Shown: positions 57,718 through 64,000 of the stretch, piece after piece
Numbering within the stretch: the stretch's first letter is position 1
Layout: every line of letters begins with the position of its first letter
DNA from: Haloplanus natans DSM 17983
GTDB lineage: Archaea; Halobacteriota; Halobacteria; Halobacteriales; Haloferacaceae
Assembly: GCF_000427685.1 (NCBI RefSeq)
Contig: NZ_KE386573.1
Coordinates: 1,968,938-2,032,937, forward strand
Length of the DNA: 64,000 bases
Reading direction: 5' to 3'
Program-made: the position numbers and the translations under genes
Notes under the pieces: model-generated
Seen by the model: the letters and a program-made list of their open reading frames with translations, nothing else
Told to the model about the DNA's origin: nothing
Databases searched by the model: none

Positions 57718-58191
57718 ATGAGGCGCGACCACTTCGAGTTGGAGGCACACAACATCGACTGGGTCGAGACCGGCGAGGCGCCGGCCGAACCCAAAGTCGT
57801 CATCGACTTCAACGGACCGAAAGAGACGCTGACAGACCGGCTGACCGACGCGGAGGGGACCCTGCTGGAGGCCTCGGAGACGGACGTAGCGTTCCGACTG
57901 CAGGACCCACTCGACGACCCGGATGCGGCGGGCGTCGTCAGCGTCACCGACCGCGTCACCGGCGACTTCCTCCTCGAACTCAACGAGGAGGCCGACGACG
58001 TACTGCGATTCGTCCGCGCCGCACGCGAGTACGGCCAGTCGGCCGACGACGACGGCGGCCGCTACAGCGTCGTCATCCGCATCGACGGCGAGACGCTCGC
58101 GACGTACTCGAAGAGTACCTTCCTCGTCTACGACGCAAACGGGAGCCTGCTCCGGTCCAAGAGCCTCATCCCGTCCGGCGTCGAACTCTAG
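57718..58191 (+). CDS. Conserved haloarchaeal protein (DUF5793-like)
   Basis: A 157-residue acidic protein: MRRDHFELEAHNIDWVETGEAP, then PKVVIDFNGPKETLTDRLTDAEGTLLEASETDVAFRLQDPLDDPDAAGVVSVTDRVTGDFLLELNEEADDVLRFVRAAREYG and a strand-rich C-terminus ending SLIPSGVEL. It resembles haloarchaeal proteins I recall as DUF5793, role unknown. A promoter may lie in or just after palindromic element copy 4. Confidence 0.72.
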   Translation: MRRDHFELEAHNIDWVETGEAPAEPKVVIDFNGPKETLTDRLTDAEGTLLEASETDVAFRLQDPLDDPDAAGVVSVTDRVTGDFLLELNEEADDVLRFVRAAREYGQSADDDGGRYSVVIRIDGETLATYSKSTFLVYDANGSLLRSKSLIPSGVEL

Positions 58192-58260
58192 ATTTACGTC
58201 GCTCGGCGCGTAGGGGTGGGCGTGCGAAACGTCACCGACCGCGTCAGTAACCCGTTCGGT

Positions 58261-58848
58261 ATGCAGCCACCCTGTGAGCGATTCGTCCCGGGGTACGGCG
58301 ACGCCAACGCTCACTTCCACGTCGTCGGCGACCACCCGGGCGTCCACGGGGGCATCGAGGCCGGCGTCCCCTTCACCGGCAGCCAGGCCGGCCGTCGACT
58401 GCAACGCGCGCTCCACGACGCCGGCCTCCTGCGGACGACGGGCGACCGACCCGATGTGAACACCACCTACCTCTCCTACCTCCACACCTGCGTGCCGACG
58501 GGCGCGCCGACCGACGACGACTACGCCGCGATGGAGCCGTTCTTCGACGCCGAACTCCGCGCCATCGCCGCGCACGTCCTTTTCCCGGTGGGTGAACGGG
58601 CAATCGAACACGTCCTCGAGACGTGCACGGCCCACGACACGGCAGGCCTCGACGTCGAGAGCCTGCACGCGACGGAGGTGCAGGGCAGCGGGTGGCTCGT
58701 CATGCCGATCCGTGACCCCCGGACGTGGGCGTCGGACGACGCGACGAGCCTCGTCGACGCCATCGACACCCTCCGCGCGACCGACTACCGGCGCGAGACC
58801 GACCTCGGTCGGTTCGTCGCGGGCAACGAACCGTATCTGGTCCGGTGA
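58261..58848 (+). CDS. Uracil-DNA-glycosylase-superfamily protein
   Basis: A 195-residue protein. FHVVGDHPGVHGGIEAGVPFTGSQAGRRLQRALHDAGL at about 20-57 matches the UDG-superfamily pattern GExPGxxEDxxGxPFVGxxGxxLxxxL, and TYLSYLHTCVPTGAPTDDDY follows as the N-rich region does in family 4/5 enzymes. The catalytic residue and the HPS-like loop are not clear, and the four cluster Cys are absent, so glycosylase activity is uncertain. ATG 58261 is preferred over an in-frame GTG at 58216. Confidence 0.7.
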   Translation: MQPPCERFVPGYGDANAHFHVVGDHPGVHGGIEAGVPFTGSQAGRRLQRALHDAGLLRTTGDRPDVNTTYLSYLHTCVPTGAPTDDDYAAMEPFFDAELRAIAAHVLFPVGERAIEHVLETCTAHDTAGLDVESLHATEVQGSGWLVMPIRDPRTWASDDATSLVDAIDTLRATDYRRETDLGRFVAGNEPYLVR

Positions 58849-59249
58849 CGGCTGGCCGAACGTCCACTGCGGCGCGTGCCGAACGGCCGGAATACTCGCA
58901 TGAGCCGCTGTCCGGGGCGACTGTCGACACATTCGGACAATTCTCACGAGCATTATGGAATATATTAGCGAGATCAACAGCTTTTTCAATACATGCGTAA
59001 ACATAGGAACCGACGCGATCGGCCTTCCGCCGAGCGCGTCACGTATCGCATAGACATTGCGAGTCAGGTGCTCCTCGCAGTGGCTTGGTCAGTCGAACGG
59101 CCACCGCGTGTGGCCCCGTACGTTCTCCGTTCGGGGGACGCCATCGTGGCGTCGCCCGTTCGTTCGGAGACGTCCGCGCACCACCGTCCGGACGGACGCC
59201 TCGAGGCACATACGAAACCTTGAAACGCGAACCGACGGTAGCAGAGGGT
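58849..59249. other. Intergenic region, 401 nt, no gene seen
   Basis: Contains an AT-rich core at about 58935-59010 and GC-rich flanks. Frames crossing it are Arg/Ser-rich and look non-coding. The 3' part (59200-59249) should hold the rpoL promoter. No tRNA-like cloverleaf was found. Confidence 0.5.
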
Positions 59250-59534
59250 ATGGAACTGCGGGTCATCGAGAAGACCGACGAGGAACTCCGCATGGAGATC
59301 GCGGGCGAGGATCACACGTTCATGAACGTCCTCAAGGGCGCGTTGCTGGAGACGGCCGGGGTGGCGGCGGCGACGTACGACATGAACCCGGAGCAGTCGG
59401 GGGGACAGACCGACCCCATTCTCTCGGTCAAAACCGAGGCCGGCACCGACCCCCTCGACGCGGTTGGCGACGCCTCCCGTCGCGTGCAGGACATCACCGA
59501 CGACTTCATGGCCGCGTTCGACGCCGCCGCGTAA
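59250..59534 (+). CDS. rpoL: DNA-directed RNA polymerase subunit L
   Basis: Small assembly subunit homologous to eukaryotic Rpb11/Rpac2, pairing with subunit D. The 94-residue protein [20 protein letters not shown] then [66 protein letters not shown] has the [11 protein letters not shown] dimerisation helix and the conserved HP-equivalent region. ATG 59250. Convergent with hisF, which ends at 59694. Confidence 0.93.
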   Translation: MELRVIEKTDEELRMEIAGEDHTFMNVLKGALLETAGVAAATYDMNPEQSGGQTDPILSVKTEAGTDPLDAVGDASRRVQDITDDFMAAFDAAA

Positions 59535-59693
59535 CGGCCGGCGGAACACGCTCCCCACCGCCGCGATACCCCCGACGCCGAGCCCTGGCCGCGCTCGCTC
59601 GGCCACGAAGGCGCAACGAACTCGACGGCGCCAGCGCGGGACCGCGCGACGTTACGGACGCGCAAAGAGAAAGCCGCGTGTTAGGAGAGGATA

Positions 59694-60509
59694 TCAAAGC
59701 CGCACCGGAACGCCCCGCTCGTCCAGATACTCCTTTACGTCTCGGATCGAGTACTCGTCGAAATGGAAGATGGAGGCCGCGAGCGCCGCGTCGGCGCCGG
59801 CGTCGGTGAACACTTCGTAGGCGTCTTCCGGCCCCCCACAGCCCGAGGAGGCGATGACGGGCGTCGAGACGTTGTCACAGACGGCGCGGGTGAGCGGGAT
59901 GTCGTAGCCGTCTTTCGTCCCGTCCGCGTCGATGGAGTTGACGAACAGTTCGCCCGCCCCGCGCGACTCCACCTCGCGGGCCCACTCCACCACGTCGACG
60001 CCCGTGCCCTCGCGGCCGCCCTTGATCGTACACTCGAACCAGCAGGATTCGCCGTCGATCCGCTCGTAATGTTCACCCGCCTCGTCGTAGCGCCGGCGGG
60101 CGTCGACGCTGATGACGATGCACTGGCTGCCGAAGGCCGCGGCGCCCGCGTCGACGAGGTCCGGATTCTCGATGGCCGCGGTGTTGATCGACACCTTGTC
60201 CGCGCCCGCCCGGAGCGTCTCCTTGATGTCGTCGCGGGTGCGGATGCCGCCGCCGACGGTCAGGGGAATGAACACCTCGTCCGCGATCCGCTCGACGACG
60301 TGGAGCATCGTCTCGCGCCCCTCCGCGCTGGCCGTGATGTCGAGGAAGACGAACTCGTCGGCGCCCGCCGCGTTGTACTCGCGGGCCATCTCGACGGGGT
60401 CGCCCGTGTATTTCAGGTCCTCGAAGTTGACGCCCGTGTACACCGCCGCGTCGCCGTCCTCGTCGATGTCCACGTCGATACAGGGGATGATTCGCTTGGT
60501 TACGGCCAT
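59694..60509 (-). CDS. hisF: Imidazole glycerol phosphate synthase subunit HisF
   Basis: Cyclase subunit of histidine synthesis; uses ammonia from HisH to form the imidazole ring. The 271-residue TIM barrel starts [13 protein letters not shown] (catalytic Asp at about 11), has [28 protein letters not shown], a [13 protein letters not shown] phosphate-binding region, [18 protein letters not shown] with the second catalytic Asp, and [17 protein letters not shown] short insertion ([13 protein letters not shown]) near residue 23-35 is common in haloarchaea. ATG 60509. HisH is not adjacent. Confidence 0.95.
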   Translation of the reverse strand: MAVTKRIIPCIDVDIDEDGDAAVYTGVNFEDLKYTGDPVEMAREYNAAGADEFVFLDITASAEGRETMLHVVERIADEVFIPLTVGGGIRTRDDIKETLRAGADKVSINTAAIENPDLVDAGAAAFGSQCIVISVDARRRYDEAGEHYERIDGESCWFECTIKGGREGTGVDVVEWAREVESRGAGELFVNSIDADGTKDGYDIPLTRAVCDNVSTPVIASSGCGGPEDAYEVFTDAGADAALAASIFHFDEYSIRDVKEYLDERGVPVRL

Positions 60510-60684
60510 TACTCGTGTCTCCCCTCCGACGCCGGGCGACAAAAACCGTCTGGTGTCGGTGGCTGTGGCCGTCCCCTTCGTACCGTCGACGATGCCGTGT
60601 CGAGATGCTCGGTACAACGAGTCCCTCTGGCGGCCGCCGACGGTATCAGGAGTATTTTTGTAACACGGCCCCCCACACACGCAT

Positions 60685-60852
60685 ATGGCCGACCACGACG
60701 ACCACGCGGACCACGAGCATCACCCACACGGCGGCGACGAGGGACGTGTCACCTCGCCGATGCAGGAGTTCACGACCGGGCAGGTCGGGATCGGTTTCGT
60801 CGTCCTCCTCGTCGGCCTCGCGGTGACGTTCGGACTGCCGCTTCTATTCTAG
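60685..60852 (+). CDS. Small His-rich single-helix membrane protein (DUF7550-like, 55 aa)
   Basis: A 55-residue protein: [20 protein letters not shown], then [35 protein letters not shown]. The N-terminus has seven His among acidic residues (possible metal binding), the rest is one membrane helix. I recall similar haloarchaeal proteins as DUF7550. GTATTTTTG near 60651-60659 is a TATA-like box about 30 nt upstream. Its end overlaps the purL stop by 9 nt. Confidence 0.7.
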   Translation: MADHDDHADHEHHPHGGDEGRVTSPMQEFTTGQVGIGFVVLLVGLAVTFGLPLLF

Positions 60853-62979
60853 CTCCCGTTCGAGCACGTCCCGGATCGCACGAATCTCCTCGACGCCGCG
60901 GGTGAGTCGCTCCTCGCCGACCGTCAGGGTCAGTTCGCCGCCGGCCGTCGCCGCACCCAGATCCCTGACGGGCGCGTCGCCCGCGGCGGCTTCCACCGCC
61001 GCCGGATCGGTCGTCTCGACGACGACTCGCCCGGGCGTCTCGTCGAACAGCGCTTCGGCGCTCTCGACCGTCGCGCTGATGCCCGCCGCGCCCACCATCT
61101 CAGCGAGCGTCACCGCGAGGCCACCGTGGCTCACGTCGTGGGTGGCGAGCGTCGAGTCGAGGCTGGCGACCGCCCGGACCGCGTCGACCGCCGCCGTCGG
61201 GTCCGCGGGCAGGTCGGGGAAGCGGTCGCTCCCGCCCTGCGTGGCGAGGTACGTCGAGCCGCCGAGGGCACCGCCGCGGGCGCCGACTTCCAGTAGGGTT
61301 CCCTCGCCGGAGACGGTCATCGGCGGGGCGTCGTAGCCCTCGCGGACGCCGATCATCGCCAGCGTCGGCGTCGGCGGGATGGGGCCGGCGGCGGAGTCGT
61401 TGTACAGCGAGACGTTGCCGCCGACGACGGGTACCGAGAGGGTCCGACACATGTCCGCGAGGCCGTCGACGATGGCACCGAAGCCGCCGTACACCTCGGA
61501 TTTCTCTGGGTTGCCACCGTTGAGACAGTCCACCGCGGCGTGGGGGCTGGCCCCCTTGGCCGCGAGGTTGGTCGCGTTCTCCAGGGCGACGGCCCGGGCG
61601 CCGTCGTAGGGGTCGGCGTCCGTCCACGCCGGGATTGCACCCGCCGACAGGGCAAGTCCCGTGCCGGCCTCCCTGATCGCCATGATCGCCGCGTCGTCGC
61701 CGGGACGACGCGCCGTCCGCGCCCCGACCTCGTGGTCGTACTGGCGGTAGACCCACGCCTTGCTCGCCGTGTTCGGACTGCCGACGACGGCGTCGAAGGC
61801 CGACTCGACCCCCGCGTCGGGCAGGTCGCGCTCGGCCTCGACCGGCTCCGCCATCGGCAGGTCGTTCATCGGTGCGCCGTCCGCGAGGAACTCGGCGGGC
61901 ACGTCGACGACCGTCTCGCGGCCTCGCGGCTCGCTTCCCTCGAAGGTACAGACGTAGTTCCCCTCGGTCACCTCGCCGATGACCGAACAGCCGAGGTCGT
62001 AGCGGTCGGCTATTTCCCGCACCTCAGCCACGTCGTCCGGCCGCACCTCGTAACACATCCGTTCTTGGGATTCGGCGAGCAGGATCTCCAGGGCGGACAT
62101 GTTGGGTTCGCGCTGGTGGACCCGATCGAGTTCGATTTCGGCGCCCAACCCACCCTTGGCGACGAGTTCGCTGGAGGCGCCGCCCAGTCCCGCGGCGCCG
62201 AGGTCGCGGGCCGCGCGGATCAGATCCGCGTCGACCAGCGCCTCGTTGGCCTCGATCAGGAGCTTCTCCGTGTACGGGTCGCCCACCTGCACCGCGGGGC
62301 GATCCTCGGTTTCGGCGTCCTCGCTCAGGTCCTCGCTGGCGAAGGAGGCGCCGCCGAGGCCGTCGCGGCCGGTGGCGTTGCCGACGAGCACGAGTTTGTT
62401 GCCCGGCGTCTTCGCCTCGGCGGTGACGAGACGCTCCTCGTTCACGATGCCGACACAGGCGACGTTCACCAGCGGGTTGCCCTCGTAGCCGTCGTGGAAC
62501 TCGACGCTGCCACCGACCGTCGGGACGCCGATGGCGTTGCCGTAGTCGGCGATACCCTCGACGACGCCGTCGAAGAGATAGCGGGAGTGCTCGCGGTCGA
62601 AGCCGCCGAAATAAAGCGAGTCGGTCAGCGCGATGGGGTAGGCACCCATCGAGAGGATGTCGCGGACGATGCCGCCGACACCGGTCGCCGCGCCGTCGTA
62701 CGGGTCGACGTAGGACGGGTGGTTGTGGCTCTCGATGCCCATCGCGACGTACGTCTCCTCGCCGTCGCCGTGGGTGGGGAGGGAGACGACGGCGGCGTCG
62801 TCACCGGGGCCGACGACCACCTGGTCGGCCTCGCTGTCGAACGCCGACAGGAGCGGTCGGGACGACCGATAGGCGCAATGTTCGCTCCAGAGGTTCTCGA
62901 ACAGCGCCGCCTCGGCGGGCGTGGGGTCCCGCCCGAGTTCGGCGGCGACGAGGTCGTGGTCCGTATCGGACAGGCTCAT
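60844..62979 (-). CDS. purL: Phosphoribosylformylglycinamidine synthase subunit PurL
   Basis: Fourth step of purine synthesis: makes FGAM from FGAR, ATP and glutamine-derived ammonia, together with PurQ and PurS. The 711-residue small-type PurL has [16 protein letters not shown] at the start (catalytic His), [52 protein letters not shown]-type motifs, and [22 protein letters not shown]-terminal [19 protein letters not shown] matches the AIRS-like second half. No PurQ or PurS adjacent. Confidence 0.95.
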   Translation of the reverse strand: MSLSDTDHDLVAAELGRDPTPAEAALFENLWSEHCAYRSSRPLLSAFDSEADQVVVGPGDDAAVVSLPTHGDGEETYVAMGIESHNHPSYVDPYDGAATGVGGIVRDILSMGAYPIALTDSLYFGGFDREHSRYLFDGVVEGIADYGNAIGVPTVGGSVEFHDGYEGNPLVNVACVGIVNEERLVTAEAKTPGNKLVLVGNATGRDGLGGASFASEDLSEDAETEDRPAVQVGDPYTEKLLIEANEALVDADLIRAARDLGAAGLGGASSELVAKGGLGAEIELDRVHQREPNMSALEILLAESQERMCYEVRPDDVAEVREIADRYDLGCSVIGEVTEGNYVCTFEGSEPRGRETVVDVPAEFLADGAPMNDLPMAEPVEAERDLPDAGVESAFDAVVGSPNTASKAWVYRQYDHEVGARTARRPGDDAAIMAIREAGTGLALSAGAIPAWTDADPYDGARAVALENATNLAAKGASPHAAVDCLNGGNPEKSEVYGGFGAIVDGLADMCRTLSVPVVGGNVSLYNDSAAGPIPPTPTLAMIGVREGYDAPPMTVSGEGTLLEVGARGGALGGSTYLATQGGSDRFPDLPADPTAAVDAVRAVASLDSTLATHDVSHGGLAVTLAEMVGAAGISATVESAEALFDETPGRVVVETTDPAAVEAAAGDAPVRDLGAATAGGELTLTVGEERLTRGVEEIRAIRDVLERELE

Positions 62980-63083
62980 TCACCTCCGTCTTTCGCGCTG
63001 GCGGAGTAATGTTTTTCCATCGGGGCCCGCGCCCGCCCCGAAGGATCGGCGCCCTTTTTATCGCCCGTGCCGACCGTACGCGT

Positions 63084-63767
63084 GTGTTATCGGTCGAGTT
63101 GCACACGCACTCGTCGCTGTCCCACGACGGTCGGGACCCGGTCGACCACCTGCTCGAACAGGCGGCGTCGGTCGGGCTTGACGCCATCGCCGTCACCGAC
63201 CACGACGAGATCGACGCTAGCCTCGACGCCGTCGAGATGGCTCCCGGCTACGGCTTAGTGGGCATCCCCGGCATGGAGATCACGACCGCCGCCGGCCACG
63301 TCCTCGCCCTCGGCGTCGAGGAGTTGATTCCGGCCAACCTCTCCTTCGAGGAGACGCTCGACCGCATCCACGCGGGGGGCGGCATCGCCGTCGTCCCCCA
63401 CCCGTTCCAGTCCTCCCGCCACGGCGTCGCGCCACACATCTCGGCCGCAACGCTCGCCAGCGCCGACGCCATCGAAGTGTACAACTCCCGCCTCCTCACC
63501 GGTCGCTCGAACCGCAAGGCCGAGCGCTTCGCCGCCTTCCACGACCTCCCTATGACCGCCGGCAGCGACGCCCACATCGCCGAGATGGTTGGACAGGCGG
63601 TCACGGAAGTCGACGCCGACGAGCGCACGGCCGAGAGCATCCTCGACGCTATCGCCGACGGCCGGACGAGCGTCGTCGGCCGCCGCACCCCGTGGCGAAT
63701 CAGCTTCCGACAGGCTGCCGGCGGGGCGAAACGCCGACTCGTCCGCGCGCTCGGCGACCTGCTGTGA
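63084..63767 (+). CDS. PHP-domain phosphoesterase
   Basis: A 227-residue PHP protein. Seen in order: VELHTHSSLSHDG (HxH metal motif), IAVTDHDEID, GIPGMEITTAAGHVLALGVEE, VVPHPFQSSRHGV and MTAGSDAHIAEMVG: the full set of His/Asp metal ligands of a trinuclear PHP site. Family members hydrolyse phosphate esters such as histidinol phosphate, nucleoside phosphates or DNA ends. GTG 63084 is chosen because CTTTTTATC at 63054-63062 lies about 26 nt upstream; the in-frame reading from 63009 is unlikely. Overlaps the next gene by four bases. Confidence 0.85.
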   Translation: MLSVELHTHSSLSHDGRDPVDHLLEQAASVGLDAIAVTDHDEIDASLDAVEMAPGYGLVGIPGMEITTAAGHVLALGVEELIPANLSFEETLDRIHAGGGIAVVPHPFQSSRHGVAPHISAATLASADAIEVYNSRLLTGRSNRKAERFAAFHDLPMTAGSDAHIAEMVGQAVTEVDADERTAESILDAIADGRTSVVGRRTPWRISFRQAAGGAKRRLVRALGDLL

Positions 63768-64000
63768 CCCGGCTTCGCGGCGCCGACGCCGAGACCGTTC
63801 GCCGTGCCCTCGACGCCGACGACCCTCTTCCCGGCACGGCCGGCTTCGCCGGCTTCGTGAACCGAGGTGCCTCGCGCCTCGCCCCTGACGGCTTCCTCGT
63901 CCGCGACGTACTCGGCCGACAACCGATCTTCGGCGCCCCCGACGACTGGGGGTTCGCGCCCGACGGCGTGGCCGGCGACCCGACGCCGGTCCCCGCGGGC
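63764..64000 (+). CDS. Asparagine-synthetase-like protein, 5' part only
   Basis: A frame starting at GTG 63764, overlapping the PHP stop, open to the end of the window (79 codons). MTRLRGADAETVRRALDADD then PLPGTAGFAGFVNRGASRLAPDGFLVRDVLGRQPIFGAPDDWGFAPDG resembles the short N-terminal part of haloarchaeal asparagine-synthetase-type enzymes, where VRDVLGRxPLF is conserved. The catalytic Cys2 of class II glutaminases is not present. Truncated by the window edge, so full function cannot be judged. Confidence 0.62.
   Translation, partial: MTRLRGADAETVRRALDADDPLPGTAGFAGFVNRGASRLAPDGFLVRDVLGRQPIFGAPDDWGFAPDGVAGDPTPVPAG

Noticed and set aside
58849-59249. Possible RNA gene in the 401-nt gap before rpoL
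   Set aside because: No tRNA arms, no strong hairpin series and no repeat were found; only an AT-rich patch.

Overview
The window is chromosomal DNA of a halophilic archaeon (class Halobacteria). It is very GC-rich, its proteins are strongly acidic, and it carries archaeal information genes: topoisomerase VI A and B, RNA polymerase subunit L, nascent polypeptide-associated complex protein, proteasome beta and an ATP-dependent DNA ligase. Many genes look leaderless, with a TATA-like box about 26-30 nt before the start codon. The gene set suggests a Haloplanus/Haloferacales-type organism, but the genus is a guess.

Layout. 1-8 kb: dnaJ, a short AMP-ligase-like gene, a fatty-acid permease, a GNAT enzyme, an IS200/IS605-type remnant, then pyrimidine salvage (cdd, a tiny zinc-ribbon gene, nucleoside phosphorylase) and a flavoprotein dehydrogenase. 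8-19 kb: a winged-helix regulator, a sugar epimerase, a broken arginase gene, then gyrB-gyrA divergent from top6B-top6A. 19-26 kb: a large SipW-type secreted protein with a structured leader, a decayed metallohydrolase, DNA ligase, a glutamate-cysteine-ligase-like enzyme and proteasome beta. 26-35 kb: branched-chain amino acid synthesis in one tightly overlapping operon (ilvB-ilvN-ilvC-orf-leuC-leuD-leuB), preceded by leuA. 35-45 kb: small conserved genes, a divergent FolD, a nitric oxide reductase opposite a Bat-type regulator, an MFS transporter and an acyl-CoA ligase. 45-53 kb: methylmalonyl-CoA epimerase and mutase, a sugar-acid dehydratase, universal stress proteins and tiny regulators. 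53-64 kb: nac-trmI, conserved haloarchaeal genes, a broken cheF-like gene, a UDG-like gene, rpoL, hisF, purL, a PHP phosphoesterase and the start of an asparagine-synthetase-like gene.

Three things stand out. (1) An 88-nt palindromic element occurs four times at exactly the same length, plus one diverged copy. It sits at gene 3' ends, and its CTGATAG terminus supplies the stop codon of the adjoining gene in three copies. (2) The ilvB transcript appears to begin with a leaderless 34-codon ORF whose last codons are Val/Ile-rich and whose stop codon lies in a hairpin. This is laid out like an attenuator. (3) Several genes are broken (arginase, metallohydrolase, DUF2267-like, cheF-like, and leuA at its very 5' end), mostly at short homopolymers. 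Either this is a real burst of gene decay or some of these are assembly errors.

No tRNA, rRNA or CRISPR array was recognised.
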